Assembly: GCF_948472415.1 (NCBI RefSeq)
Contig: NZ_OX419519.1
Span: 5,857,001-5,921,000, forward strand
DNA from: Kitasatospora fiedleri
GTDB lineage: Bacteria; Actinomycetota; Actinomycetes; Streptomycetales; Streptomycetaceae
Length of the DNA stretch: 64,000 nucleotides
Direction: 5' to 3'
Part shown: piece by piece, positions 51,187 to 60,542 of the stretch
Numbering within the stretch: the first letter of the stretch is position 1
Layout: each line of letters opens with the position of its first letter
Notes under the pieces: model-generated
The model's database searches: none
Seen by the model: only the letters and a program-made list of their open reading frames with translations
Told to the model about the DNA's origin: nothing
Position numbers and translations under genes: made by a program

Positions 51187-52387
51187 GGGCCGTACCTCCC
51201 GTGCCTGTTCCTGCGTGCCCCGTGGCACCCGGCAAGTCTGACGTACCGGCAGGCTGCCGGGCGTGAGTTCCCGTCCCGGAACGGCGAGACCACCTGCTCG
51301 GCGCCTGGTGCCTGCTGCCTGCTGCCTGGCTCCTGGTTCCCGTCGGGTTCGAGAGTGACCGTCCCGGCGAGGAGCCCGGCCCGGTCGGCCCGGTCGGCCC
51401 GGTCGGCCCGGTCGGCCCGGTCGGCCCGGCGCCCCGGCGCGGCCGTGCTTCATCCCGGCCCGGGCCCCGGCGGGCGAGGCGCCAGGCGCCGTGCTGGACC
51501 AGCAGGGTCAGGACGCCGGCCAGCACGATGCCGGAGAGGTTGAGGGCGAGTTGGACGGCGGAGCCCCAGGCCTGGGCGTACTCGCCGTAGGCGAGGGCGA
51601 CGGCGGCGTTCGCGGCGGCGGGGACGGTGGTGACCGAGATCGCCACGCCGACCAGGGCGGAGGCCTTGGCCGAGGTGAGCGAGAGCAGACCGGCGACCCC
51701 GGCCAGGAAGGCGACCACGAAGGACATCGCGTCCGGCTGCCAGATGAAGGAGGTGTTCGGGCGGTCGGCGGCGAACCGCGCGTCGCTGAACAGGCCCAGG
51801 ACGTCCATCAGCAGCGCGAAGCCCACGGTGAGCGCCACCGCCGCGGCGAAGCCGACCGCCAGCGCCAGCAGCGAGCGCAGCGCCGGGCGCAGCCGCCGCT
51901 GCACCACCGCCACGCACAGCCCGGCGAGCGGGCCGAACTCGGGGCCCACCGCCATCGCGCCGACCACCAGGATCGCGCTGTCCAGCACGGCGCCGCAGGC
52001 CGCCAGCATGGTCGCCACCGCCAGCAGGGCGAGGAAGACCCCGCTGAGCGTCGACTCCTCGTGGACGACCTCGGACACCTCCTCCCACACCAGCGCGTCC
52101 ACGCCCTCGCCCGGGGCGTCCCGTTCCGCCTCGTCGGCCGCCCGGGAGAGGACCAGCCCGGCCTCGTCCATGCTGATCGCACCGCGCTCGGGCAGTCCCA
52201 ACTCCTTCAGCTCACCCAGCAGTTCGTCCACCGCCTCGCGCGCCACGTCGCACAGCACCAGGTCCCCGGCCGGGCGCACCGCCCCGCCCGGCAGCACCGC
52301 CACGTGGGCCACCCCGACACAGGCGTCGAGCCGTGCCATGACCGGCTCGCGCAGGTCGGCGGGAACGATCAGGCGGAGCTGGAGCAC
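51152..52387 (-). CDS. DUF389 family membrane protein
   Basis: A protein of 411 residues. A ~110-residue ferredoxin-like cytoplasmic N-terminal domain is followed by about six membrane helices of the DUF389 type (LAACGAVLDSAILVVGAMAV, VGPEFGPLAGLCVAVVQRRL). The C-terminal ~100 residues are disordered and contain five GPT repeats. GTG 52387 has GGAGG six bases upstream. Function unknown. Confidence 0.88.
   Translation of the reverse strand: MLQLRLIVPADLREPVMARLDACVGVAHVAVLPGGAVRPAGDLVLCDVAREAVDELLGELKELGLPERGAISMDEAGLVLSRAADEAERDAPGEGVDALVWEEVSEVVHEESTLSGVFLALLAVATMLAACGAVLDSAILVVGAMAVGPEFGPLAGLCVAVVQRRLRPALRSLLALAVGFAAAVALTVGFALLMDVLGLFSDARFAADRPNTSFIWQPDAMSFVVAFLAGVAGLLSLTSAKASALVGVAISVTTVPAAANAAVALAYGEYAQAWGSAVQLALNLSGIVLAGVLTLLVQHGAWRLARRGPGRDEARPRRGAGPTGPTGPTGPTGPTGPGSSPGRSLSNPTGTRSQAAGSRHQAPSRWSRRSGTGTHARQPAGTSDLPGATGHAGTGTGGTAHDALQRRSRPA
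51382..51426. repeat. Tandem 9-bp repeat coding for (GPT)5
   Basis: Five exact copies of CGGTCGGCC in tandem, coding Gly-Pro-Thr on the minus strand in the disordered tail of the DUF389 protein. Its length is likely variable between strains. Confidence 0.85.
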
Positions 52388-52438
52388 GGAATTCCTCCGG
52401 ACGGCGGCGACGGGCTGCGCCCACCTTAGTTAGGGCCC

Positions 52439-52456
52439 GCCGGCCGCCCGGCCGGC
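52439..52456 (-). terminator. Short hairpin after the AXE1 gene
   Basis: GCCGGCCG-CC-CGGCCGGC (8-bp arms) sits just beyond the AXE1 stop and before the DUF389 start. Confidence 0.5.
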
Positions 52457-52457
52457 C

Positions 52458-53444
52458 TCAGCGTGCGGCGGGGGCGGTGACCCGGGCCACGAAGGCGGCG
52501 TGTTCGGCGAGTTGACGGTCGCCGCCGCCTTCGTGGCCGGCGTACTCCCAGACCCGGATGTCCTTGTCGGCGCCCCCGGCGCGCTCGCCCCAGCGGTGGT
52601 AGGCCGCGAAGACCGTGGACGGCGGGCAGACCGGGTCCATCAGGGCGACCGAGAAGCGCACCGGGGCGGTGGCCCGGGCCGCGTGGTTGGCGCCGTCCAG
52701 GTAGGAGAGGGTGGCGAAGGCCCGCTCCACCTCGGCGGGGCGGCCCTGGAGGTAGTCGGTCAGCTCCCGGTACGGGTGGGCGTCGGTGACGTGGGTGGCG
52801 CGCCGGAAGTGGCACAGGAACGGCACGTCGACGCAGGCGCCGGCCACGCCGGGGTGCAGGGCGGCCGCGGCGATGGCGATGCCGCCGCCCTGGCTGCTGC
52901 CGACGACCGCGATCCGGCCGGGGTCGACGTCGTCCAGGGCGGCGACGGTGTCGACGGCGCGCACGGCGTCGGTGAACAGCCTTCGGTAGTAGTGGTGTTC
53001 GGGCCCGGCCAGACCGCGGGTGAGGACTCCGCCGACCTGCGGGGCGATGTCCCCGTCGGGGGTGTCGGCCGCGCCGTACGGGCTGGACTGGCCGCGGTTG
53101 TCCATCAGCAGGTGGGCGTAGCCGAGCGAGGACCAGAGGGTCGGTCGGAGCGCGGTGCCGCGGGCGCAGCCGTACCCGAGGTACTCCACGACGGCGGGCA
53201 GCGGCCGTCGGACGCCGCGCGGCAGCCGCAGCCAGGCGCGGACGGGCTGGCCGTCGAAGCCGGAGAAGGTGACGTCGTGGGTGTCGACCTGGAGCAGGCC
53301 GTTGTCCGTCCGGCGCAGCACGGGCGGAGCGGCGGCCGCGCGGGCCGCGGCGAGCGTCTCCGCCCAGAAGGCGTCGAAGTCCTCGGGTTCGGCGCCGTCG
53401 AAGCGGTAGGCGTGCAGGCTCGGCAGGGGAAGGTCGGTGAACAC
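52458..53444 (-). CDS. Acetylxylan-esterase (AXE1)/cephalosporin-C-deacetylase family hydrolase
   Basis: A protein of 328 residues with the alpha/beta-hydrolase fold of the AXE1 family: VVEYLGYGCARG, HLLMDNRGQSS, the nucleophile elbow VVGSSQGGGIAIAAA, the acid in MDPVCPPSTVFAAYHRW and the His in YAGHEGG. No signal peptide, so it probably removes acetyl groups from imported oligosaccharides in the cytoplasm. Its position next to an exported sugar-related protein and an ABC sugar transporter agrees. Confidence 0.92.
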   Translation of the reverse strand: MFTDLPLPSLHAYRFDGAEPEDFDAFWAETLAAARAAAAPPVLRRTDNGLLQVDTHDVTFSGFDGQPVRAWLRLPRGVRRPLPAVVEYLGYGCARGTALRPTLWSSLGYAHLLMDNRGQSSPYGAADTPDGDIAPQVGGVLTRGLAGPEHHYYRRLFTDAVRAVDTVAALDDVDPGRIAVVGSSQGGGIAIAAAALHPGVAGACVDVPFLCHFRRATHVTDAHPYRELTDYLQGRPAEVERAFATLSYLDGANHAARATAPVRFSVALMDPVCPPSTVFAAYHRWGERAGGADKDIRVWEYAGHEGGGDRQLAEHAAFVARVTAPAAR

Positions 53445-53562
53445 GGAACCTCGTGGGTGTCGGTGGTCCGGGCCGTGGCCGTGGCCGCCGTCGCCGTGCG
53501 GTCGGGACGGCGGCGACGGCGGCGACGGCGGGGGAGGGACCGGCGGGGGAGGGGCCGGGGGG

Positions 53563-54882
53563 TCAGACGCTCTCGAACAGCAGCTGCGACCCGGCCGTGA
53601 TCAGGCCCGGGACCTCGAACTCCAGCTCCACCAGGGTGTCGGCGCCGGGGGCGAGGGTGTAGCGGCCGATCTCGCAGCGGGGCACGGTGGGCCGCACGTA
53701 CAGGGTGGCGATCCGGGCCGGGCCGCCGTCCACCCGGACCGACGCGGCGCCGTTCCAGGTGTCGCCGGGTACGTCGGTGGTGGCGGTGATGTTGGAGCCG
53801 AAGGTGAGCACCGCGGTGCGGCTCTGCGCGGAGGGGTTGGTCAGCCGGGCCCGGACGGCGTAGCGCATGCCGTAGTTGCCCCAGCTGCGCTGCGAGGAGT
53901 CGGACAGGGCGGCGGTGGCGGGCACGGTCTGGTCCAGCGCGGCGACCTGGCGCTGCGTGGTGTTCAGGGCCAGCCCCAGGTAGGACCCGGCGGCGGGCAC
54001 CGGGACGTCGAAGGTGCCGGTCTCCCAGCGGGAGGCGGCGTAGACCCCGGCCTGGCGGCCGTAGGTGGTGTCGGTCTGGGAGACGACGTTGCCGGGGGCC
54101 GCCTTGGCGTCGTTCTGGGTGTAGTTGACGGCGGTGGCGGTGCTGCCGTCGGTGGTGACGGCGGTGTACACGTACACGCCGCCGGAGGCGGTGACGTCCA
54201 GCAGGCCGTCCACGATCGAGGAGGTCATCGGGATCTTGGCGATCTCGACCATGGTGCGCGGCTGGACGGCGGTGGCGGCCAGGTACGTCCGGGTGGTGCC
54301 GGCGGCCCAGTCGTAGGAGGTGGCGTAGCAGGGGCCGGTGCCGGCCCGCTGGGCCGGGTCCTGGACCAGCGGCTTCTGGGCGTTGGTCCACACCGAGCCG
54401 GCGGCGCTGACGGTGACCGCGGAACCGTTCGGGTTGGAGACCAGCACGTGCAGGTACGCCGTCGAGCCGGTGCTGTTCTGGTGGTACAGGTACACCGGGA
54501 AGGTGCCCGAGAGCGGGTGGGCGGAGCCGCCCCGGTTGGCGGTGGTGCGGCCGCACTGGGCGAGCCAGCCGGGGCCGGTGAAGGTCTCGGGGTTGTTGGA
54601 GACGAACATCTCCGCGCCGGTGGGGCCGCCGGGCAGCTGGAGGAGCTGCTCGCGGGGGACGGTGGGGCCGGGGGCGGACGGGGTGCCGACCGTCCAGGAG
54701 CCGGCGGCGACGGAGGCGGTCAGCGGCTGCGCGCACCCGCAGGCCCCGCGGCCCGCTACCGAGTGGTCACTACCAGTGTTCGCGCGGGCCGGGGTGGACG
54801 CGAGCGGGACGGCGGCACCGGCGAGGAGGGCGGGTGCCAGGCCGAGCAGGGTCCGGCGGGTGGGGGTGGGGCGGTGGTTCAC
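53563..54882 (-). CDS. Tat-exported beta-rich protein (DUF3370-like)
   Basis: A protein of 439 residues. The N-terminus TRRTLLGLAPALLAGAAVPL is a Tat-type signal ending near ARA. The mature part is strand-rich (EQLLQLPGGPTGAEMFVSNN, FPVYLYHQNSTGSTAYLHVL, MRYAVRARLTNPSAQSRTAV), which resembles DUF3370 proteins as I remember them; no function is known for them. GTG 54882 has GAGGAG five bases upstream. It is divergent from the ABC transporter operon across a 345-bp gap with GntR-like sites, so it is probably coregulated. Confidence 0.7.
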   Translation of the reverse strand: MNHRPTPTRRTLLGLAPALLAGAAVPLASTPARANTGSDHSVAGRGACGCAQPLTASVAAGSWTVGTPSAPGPTVPREQLLQLPGGPTGAEMFVSNNPETFTGPGWLAQCGRTTANRGGSAHPLSGTFPVYLYHQNSTGSTAYLHVLVSNPNGSAVTVSAAGSVWTNAQKPLVQDPAQRAGTGPCYATSYDWAAGTTRTYLAATAVQPRTMVEIAKIPMTSSIVDGLLDVTASGGVYVYTAVTTDGSTATAVNYTQNDAKAAPGNVVSQTDTTYGRQAGVYAASRWETGTFDVPVPAAGSYLGLALNTTQRQVAALDQTVPATAALSDSSQRSWGNYGMRYAVRARLTNPSAQSRTAVLTFGSNITATTDVPGDTWNGAASVRVDGGPARIATLYVRPTVPRCEIGRYTLAPGADTLVELEFEVPGLITAGSQLLFESV

Positions 54883-54995
54883 GTGTTTCTCCTCGTGAGA
54901 GTGGGGGTCTGCCCGTACTGCGGGCGTGCGGGGGCGGTCACGTGACGGTCTCCGCGGCGGTCGAGGGGCGGCGCTGCGGAGCCATAGAGGTAGAT

Positions 54996-55023
54996 ACCAG
55001 AAGTGGTGGCGGGCCAGAAGTGG
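54996..55023. promoter_or_regulatory. Repeated CCAGAAGTGG boxes
   Basis: CCAGAAGTGG occurs twice 17 bp apart (54997 and 55014); the first lies in the dyad ACCA-GAAG-TGGT. They share the TGGT/ACCA half-sites of the operator at 55161 and may bind the same GntR regulator. Confidence 0.4.
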
Positions 55024-55160
55024 CTGGGACCGAATTGCTCGGTTCGCTCGGACGGCCGGTGCCGTTATGGTCCGATTCGGGAGAAATATCCAGCAGGTCA
55101 ACCGGATCGGAAGCGACGGGGGGTTGACGCGGAAGGGGACCAGCTGCGAACTTTCTCGGC

Positions 55161-55178
55161 AAGTGGTCCGTACCACTT
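55161..55178. promoter_or_regulatory. GntR/HutC-type operator upstream of the ABC transporter operon
   Basis: AAGTGGTCCGTACCACTT has perfect 7-bp arms around a 4-bp centre. It is similar to the DasR site (TGGTCTAGACCA type), 50 bp before the binding-protein start. The GntR/UTRA gene encoded in the same operon is the likely binder. Confidence 0.6.
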
Positions 55179-55227
55179 CCGGAACGCTCCGGCCTCCTCC
55201 GTCTTCCCCCGCCGTAGTAGGAGAGTC

Positions 55228-56544
55228 ATGCCCAGCAGCAGAGGCATCCGCCTGGCCGCCGCCGTCCTCACCACCGCCCTCGCCACGAGCGCCTGCGGCC
55301 TGGGGTCGAGCGGCTCGTCGACCGACCGGGGCGGTGCGCCGTCCGGCAAGGTCGGCGGCACCATCACGCTGGAGACCCTGCAGCTCAAGCCGACCTTCAC
55401 CGACTACATGAACGGCGTCATCGCCGCGTACGAGAAGGAGCACCCGGGCGCCAAGGTCGACTGGGTCGACATCCCGTTCCAGGGCGCCCAGGAGAAGCTG
55501 ACCGCCGACGCGGCGGCCGGCAACCTGCCGGACGTGGTCAACCTGAACCCGCAGTTCGCCCAGGCGCTGGAGGCCAAGGGCCTGTTCACCGACCTCGACC
55601 AGGCCGCCGCCGACGTCAAGCCGTCCTACGTGCCCGGCGCCTGGTCGGCCTTCCAGGTGCCCGGCCGACAGGGCTCCTTCGGTCTGCCGTGGTACCTCAC
55701 CTCCGAGGTCACCATGTACAACAAGGACCTCTTCGCGAAGGCCGGGCTGGACCCGGAGAAGCCCCCGGCGACCTTCGACGAACTGCTCGCCGACGGCGCC
55801 AAGCTGTCCGCGGCCGGCCAGGGCGCCTTCTACGGCATCCACCCCGCGCTGGAGAACCGGTTCATCACCGACCTCGCCAAGCAGGGCGTGCCGCTGCTGG
55901 ACGCCTCCGGCAAGAAGTGGACCTTCAACACCCCCGACGCCGCCGCCTACCTGCAGAAGCTGGTGGACGCCTACAAGGGCGGCGTCTACCCGCAGGACTC
56001 GCTGACCCAGAACCACGGCAAGGAGACCGAGGCCTACCAGTCCGGCCGGATCGGCCTGCTGCCCTCGGGCCCCAACTTCCTCGCCACGATCAAGAAGAAC
56101 GCCGCCGACATCGCGGCGCACACCGGCGTCGGCCCGCAGATCACCGGTGCGTCGGGCGCCACCAACATGTCCGTGATGGGCCTGCTGGTCCCGAAGTCCG
56201 GCAAGAACCAGGCCACCGCCCTGGACTTCGCCAAGTACCTGTCCGACGCGCAGAACCAACTCGCCTTCAGCAAGATCGTCACGATCCTGCCGAGCACCCT
56301 CGAATCGCTCAAGGACCCCTACTTCAAGGCCGAGGGCGACACCACCCCCGAGGGCACCGCCCGCCGGATCTCCGCCGAGCAGATCGCCAAGGCCCGGAAC
56401 CTGGTGCCCGTGCAGTACGACTCCCGGGTGACCGCGGCCGTCGTCGGCAAGGTCCAGCTCGCGCTCCAGGGCAAGCTGACGCCGCAGCAGGCGCTCGACC
56501 AGGCGGTCGAGGAGGCGGACAAGATCACCGGCGCCGCCGGCTGA
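55228..56544 (+). CDS. Extracellular sugar-binding lipoprotein of an ABC transporter
   Basis: A protein of 438 residues. A lipoprotein signal ends at the lipobox ATSAC with Cys23. The mature protein is a family 1 solute-binding protein (GTITLETLQLKPTFTDYMNG, DVVNLNPQFAQALEAKGLF, FGLPWYLTSEVTMYNKDLFA). It captures a sugar or sugar derivative for the two permeases that follow. No ATPase gene is in the operon, so a shared MsiK-type ATPase is expected, as usual in Streptomyces. Confidence 0.93.
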   Translation: MPSSRGIRLAAAVLTTALATSACGLGSSGSSTDRGGAPSGKVGGTITLETLQLKPTFTDYMNGVIAAYEKEHPGAKVDWVDIPFQGAQEKLTADAAAGNLPDVVNLNPQFAQALEAKGLFTDLDQAAADVKPSYVPGAWSAFQVPGRQGSFGLPWYLTSEVTMYNKDLFAKAGLDPEKPPATFDELLADGAKLSAAGQGAFYGIHPALENRFITDLAKQGVPLLDASGKKWTFNTPDAAAYLQKLVDAYKGGVYPQDSLTQNHGKETEAYQSGRIGLLPSGPNFLATIKKNAADIAAHTGVGPQITGASGATNMSVMGLLVPKSGKNQATALDFAKYLSDAQNQLAFSKIVTILPSTLESLKDPYFKAEGDTTPEGTARRISAEQIAKARNLVPVQYDSRVTAAVVGKVQLALQGKLTPQQALDQAVEEADKITGAAG

Positions 56545-56709
56545 TGCCCGGGGCCGGACGCCTCCCCCGCGTCCGGCCCCGTGGTCCTGCGCCGCCACCC
56601 GGCCCGGCCAGGACCCGCCGTCGCGGGCGGCCCCCGCCGCCCGCGACGGCACCCCGCCGGACCCCGCCGGACCCCGCGCCCCGCCCGCCCCGTACGACAG
56701 GAGGCCCCC

Positions 56710-57588
56710 GTGACCGGCCGACGCTGGTACGTCCCCTGGCTCTTCCTCCTCCCGGCCCTGGCCATAGCCGTCTGCTTCTTCATCGTCCCGTTCGCGAACA
56801 CCGCCGTGCTGTCGTTCACCGACGCCGGCACGCTGGGCGGCGGCACCTTCACCGGCACGCACAACTACGCGCGGCTGCTGCACGACGGCCAGTTCTGGCA
56901 GTCGGTGCGCAACACGCTGCTGTACATCGCGGTGGTGGTGCCCTGCCTGGTGGTGCTGCCGCTGCTGCTCGCGGTGCTGGTGCAGAAGCGGATCGCCGGC
57001 ATCGGCTTCTTCCGGGCGGTCTTCTACTCGCCCGTGGTGGCGTCCATGGTGGTCGCGGGCCTGATCTGGTCCTGGCTGCTCTCCGGCGACGGCCTGGTCA
57101 ACTCGATGCTGCGCGGGCTCCACCTGGTCGCCGAACCGGTGCCGTTCCTCACCGACGCGCGCCTGCTGCTGTTCAGCGCGATGGCGATGACGGTCTGGAA
57201 GGGCCTGGGCTACTACATGGTGGTCTACCTGGCGGCGCTGGCCAACGTGCCCCGCTCGCTGCTGGAGGCGGCCGAGGTGGACGGCGCGGGCCCGGTGCGG
57301 CGCTTCCGCCACGTCACCCTGCCGCTGGTGCGGCCCACCATGGTGCTGGTCGCCACCCTCGCCGCGATCGGCTCCGCCAAGGTGTTCGCCGAGGTCTACA
57401 CCCTCAGCGACGGCAGCGCCGGACCGGGCGGCGAAGCCCGCACACTGGTCTACACCATTCGTGAGATCGGCCTCGGCCTGGGCGGCGAGGCGGGCTACGC
57501 CTCCGCGATGAGCATCGTGCTGTTCCTCGGCACGCTCGGCCTGTCCGTCGCCGTCACCCGCCTCAACTCCCGGGAGGAACGGGCATGA
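56710..57588 (+). CDS. Sugar ABC transporter permease (MalF-type)
   Basis: A membrane protein of 292 residues with six hydrophobic helices and the EAA loop EAAEVDGAGPVRRFRHVTLP. GTG 56710 has AGGAGG eight bases upstream. Overlaps the next gene by ATGA. Confidence 0.92.
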   Translation: MTGRRWYVPWLFLLPALAIAVCFFIVPFANTAVLSFTDAGTLGGGTFTGTHNYARLLHDGQFWQSVRNTLLYIAVVVPCLVVLPLLLAVLVQKRIAGIGFFRAVFYSPVVASMVVAGLIWSWLLSGDGLVNSMLRGLHLVAEPVPFLTDARLLLFSAMAMTVWKGLGYYMVVYLAALANVPRSLLEAAEVDGAGPVRRFRHVTLPLVRPTMVLVATLAAIGSAKVFAEVYTLSDGSAGPGGEARTLVYTIREIGLGLGGEAGYASAMSIVLFLGTLGLSVAVTRLNSREERA

Positions 57589-58493
57589 CCACGCTGGAAA
57601 CCCCCCAGGCCCCGGCCGCCGCCGACCCGCGCCGCCCGGCCGCCGCCCCCGCACCCGCCGCCCGCCGGGCGCGTGCCGCCGCCGGACTGGCCGGCCGCTA
57701 CCTGCTGCTGGCGCTGGTGTTCGCGCTCACCGTCGGCCCGTTCCTGTGGCAGCTGTCCACCTCCCTCAAGGGCAACGGCGAGCGGGTCTTCGGCTACCCG
57801 CCCCAACTCCTCCCCGCCCACCCGACCCTGCACCACTACGCCGAGGTCCTCGACACCGTCCCCGTGCTGCACTACGCGGGCAACTCGCTGGTCGTGGCGC
57901 TCGGTTCGGTGCTCACCAACTGCCTGCTCGGCTCGATGGCGGGCTACGCGCTGGCCCGGATGACGTTCCGCGGCCGCGGCCTCGCCGCCGGGATCTTCCT
58001 CGCCACGATGATCATCCCGTTCGAGAGCATCATGGTCTCCGAGTTCCTGGTCGCCCGGTCGCTGCACCTGACCGACACCCTGCTCGGCGTGATGATCCCC
58101 GGCGCCGCCTCCGGCCTGTCGGTGATGCTGATGCGCAACGCCTTCCGCCGCCTGCCCGCCGAGGTGGAGGAGGCCGCGGTCCTGGACGGCGCCGGGGAGT
58201 GGACGCGGTTCTGGCGGATCGCCCTGCCCTCCGTCCGCGGCACCCTGGCCGCCGTCGCCATCTTCAGCTTCGTCTTCAGCTGGGACGACTTCCTCTGGCC
58301 GCTGGTCTCGCTCTCCGACCAGAGCAAGTACACGCTGACCGTGGGAATCCAGTACCTGTCCGGCACCTTCACCAATGACCAGCGGGTGATCGCCGCAGGC
58401 ACCATGATGGCCGTCGTGCCGCTGCTGGTCCTCTTCTTCGCCCTGCAGCGGTTCTTCTTCCGTGGCGTGGGTGAGGGAGCGGTCAAGGGATGA
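57585..58493 (+). CDS. Sugar ABC transporter permease (MalG-type)
   Basis: A membrane protein of 302 residues with six helices and the EAA loop EEAAVLDGAGEWTRFWRIAL. The first ~35 residues are an Ala/Pro/Arg-rich cytoplasmic tail. It pairs with the preceding permease and overlaps the regulator gene start (ATGA). Confidence 0.92.
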   Translation: MTTLETPQAPAAADPRRPAAAPAPAARRARAAAGLAGRYLLLALVFALTVGPFLWQLSTSLKGNGERVFGYPPQLLPAHPTLHHYAEVLDTVPVLHYAGNSLVVALGSVLTNCLLGSMAGYALARMTFRGRGLAAGIFLATMIIPFESIMVSEFLVARSLHLTDTLLGVMIPGAASGLSVMLMRNAFRRLPAEVEEAAVLDGAGEWTRFWRIALPSVRGTLAAVAIFSFVFSWDDFLWPLVSLSDQSKYTLTVGIQYLSGTFTNDQRVIAAGTMMAVVPLLVLFFALQRFFFRGVGEGAVKG

Positions 58494-59260
58494 ACACGAC
58501 GACGAACGGCACCGCGGGCGGGGTCGGCCGGCGGACGCGGGCCGCGGAGCCCCGCGAACCCAAGCACGAGACGCTGCGCCGCGCCCTGCTCGACCTCGTC
58601 GAGGGCGCCGCGCCGCACCACCCGCTGCCCAGCGAACGCGACCTGATGGCCCGTTACGACGTCAGCCGGGTCACCGTGCGCCGCGCCGTCGAACGGCTCA
58701 GCCAGGAGGGCCGCGTCTACCGGGTCCAGGGCTCGGGAACCTTCGTCGCGGACCGCGAGACGATCAGCAAGTCGCTCCACCTGACGTCCTTCTCGGAGGA
58801 CATCCGCGCCCGCCGGATGACGCCCGCCGGCCGACTGCTGCTGATGGAACGGGTGCCGGCCGACGTCGTCAACGCCCGCCACCTGTTCGTCGAACCCGGC
58901 ACGCCCCTGATCCACCTGGAGCGGCTGCGCACCGCCGACGGCGAACCCATGTGCCTGGAGAACGTCTGGCTGCCCGAGGCACTCCTGCCCGGCCTGCTCG
59001 ACCAGGGCGAACCCGCCTCGCTCTACAGCCTGTTGGAACGCGCGGGCGCCGCCCCCGAGAGCGCCCAGCAGACCGTCCGGGCCACCCTCGTGGACGCCGC
59101 CCAGGCCGCCCTGCTCAACGTGCCGCCGCAGTTCCCGGCCCTGTACGTCGAGCGGGTCACCCGTGACGCCCGCGGCCGCGCCGTCGAACGCGCGGTCAGC
59201 CTCTACCGCGCCGACCGCTACGACTTCACCTTCACCATCACCAGGGAACGACGACCATGA
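58490..59260 (+). CDS. GntR-family (HutC/UTRA) transcriptional regulator
   Basis: A protein of 256 residues. The winged HTH (HPLPSERDLMARYDVSRVTV, then RAVERLSQEGRVYRVQGSGT) is at residues 25-95; the UTRA ligand domain (HLTSFSEDIRARRMTPAGRL onward) fills the rest. It is embedded in the transporter operon and most likely senses a phosphosugar, binding the palindrome at 55161. Confidence 0.93.
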   Translation: MNTTTNGTAGGVGRRTRAAEPREPKHETLRRALLDLVEGAAPHHPLPSERDLMARYDVSRVTVRRAVERLSQEGRVYRVQGSGTFVADRETISKSLHLTSFSEDIRARRMTPAGRLLLMERVPADVVNARHLFVEPGTPLIHLERLRTADGEPMCLENVWLPEALLPGLLDQGEPASLYSLLERAGAAPESAQQTVRATLVDAAQAALLNVPPQFPALYVERVTRDARGRAVERAVSLYRADRYDFTFTITRERRP

Positions 59261-60542
59261 GCACCACCCCCGAACACCGCGCCGAGGTGCCGCCGGTCCT
59301 GGCCGTGGACATCGGCGGCACCAAGACCACCGCGGCCGTCGTGGTCGAGTCCGCCGGTCGGCCCCGGCCGGCCGTCCGGCTCACCGCCCCCACCCCGCCG
59401 CCGACGGCGGAGCCGCCGTCCTCACCGCGGCCCTCCGGCTCGCCCGCCGCGCCGCCGGGGAGGGCGCCGCGCTCGGGGCCGCGCCGGTGGCCGTCGGATT
59501 CGGCACCGCCGGCGTCGTCGACGTCCACGGGCGCGGCATCGTCGCCGCCACCTCCGCGCTCCCCGGCTGGGCCGGGACCGAACTGGCCGCGGCCGCCGAG
59601 CGGGAACTGCGGCTGCCCGCCACCGTCCTGAACGACGTGCAGGCCTTCCTGGCCGGCGAGTGCGCCGCCGGGGCCGCCCGGAACACCGGGGTGGCCGTCG
59701 GTGTGATGGCCGGCACCGGCATCGGGGGAGCCCTGGCCGTCGGCGGCCGGCTCCTGCGCGGGGCGCACGGCGCGGCCGGCCACCTCGGACACCTGCCGGT
59801 CCCCGGCGCGCAGGAGGCCGCCTGCCCGTGCGGGGTGACCGGGCACGTCGAGGCACTGGCCGCAGGCCCCGCCATGGCCGCCGAGGCCCGCCGCCGGCTG
59901 CCCCACCGCCACCTGCCCGACCTCCGCGCCGTCGCCGCCCTGGCGAGGGCCGGCGACCCGGTCGCCCGGTCCGTCCTGCACGCCGGCGGGTACGCCCTGG
60001 GCACGGCGCTGGCGGGCGTCGTCGCCGGGCTCGACCCCGACGTGATCGTCCTCGGCGGCGGCGCGACCGCCTCCGGCCCCTGGTACGAGACCGGCCTCCG
60101 CGCCGCCCTCGCGGCCCACACCCTGCCCCTGCTGGCCGGCGTCCGGGTGGTGCGCTCCGTGCTGGACGCCGACGCCGTCCTGATCGGCGCGGCGGCCCAG
60201 GCCCGCAGACTGGCCGGTACGGGCACCCCCGCCCCGAGCACCACCGAGGCCCGCGCCGGGCGGGCCGACGGGGAGCCCACCGCCGCCCGGGCCGGTGACG
60301 CCGACGCGCCGCGGGGCGCAACGGCCCCGGCGGCGGGGACCGCGGAGGCCCGGGAGCCGGGCGCGCCCGGGGCCCCCGGGCCCCGGGCCGCGGACCCCGG
60401 TGCACCGCCCGCCGCCGCCCCGGCCGGTGGCACCGGTGGACCCGGTCCCGCCGCCGCCCGTGCCCCGCACGCCACCGCCCCGACCCGTGACGGCCGCGGG
60501 CAGCGGGCCGCCCACCCCTCCGAAAGCGCAGGAACGCCGTGA
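59257..60542 (+). pseudogene. ROK-family sugar kinase with a single-base frameshift near 59395
   Basis: The first frame starts with VLAVDIGGTKTTAAVVVES, the ROK phosphate-binding motif, and loses similarity after RLTAPTPP. The continuation (ADGGAAVLTAALRLARRAA) is in another frame and includes VAVGVMAGTGIGGALAVGG and the metal-site region EAACPCGVTGHVEALAAG, in which the last usual Cys is His. One added base near 59395 gives 429 codons. After about 60230 it has an unusual ~100-residue tail of Ala, Pro, Gly and Glu. It would phosphorylate the imported sugar or N-acyl sugar if functional. Confidence 0.82.

Noticed and set aside
53563..57654. A very long open frame on the minus strand running through the ABC transporter genes
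   Set aside because: Only the part up to 54882 has protein-like character and a signal peptide with RBS. The remainder is a GC-driven shadow of the transporter genes, composed of Gly/Arg/Gln runs.
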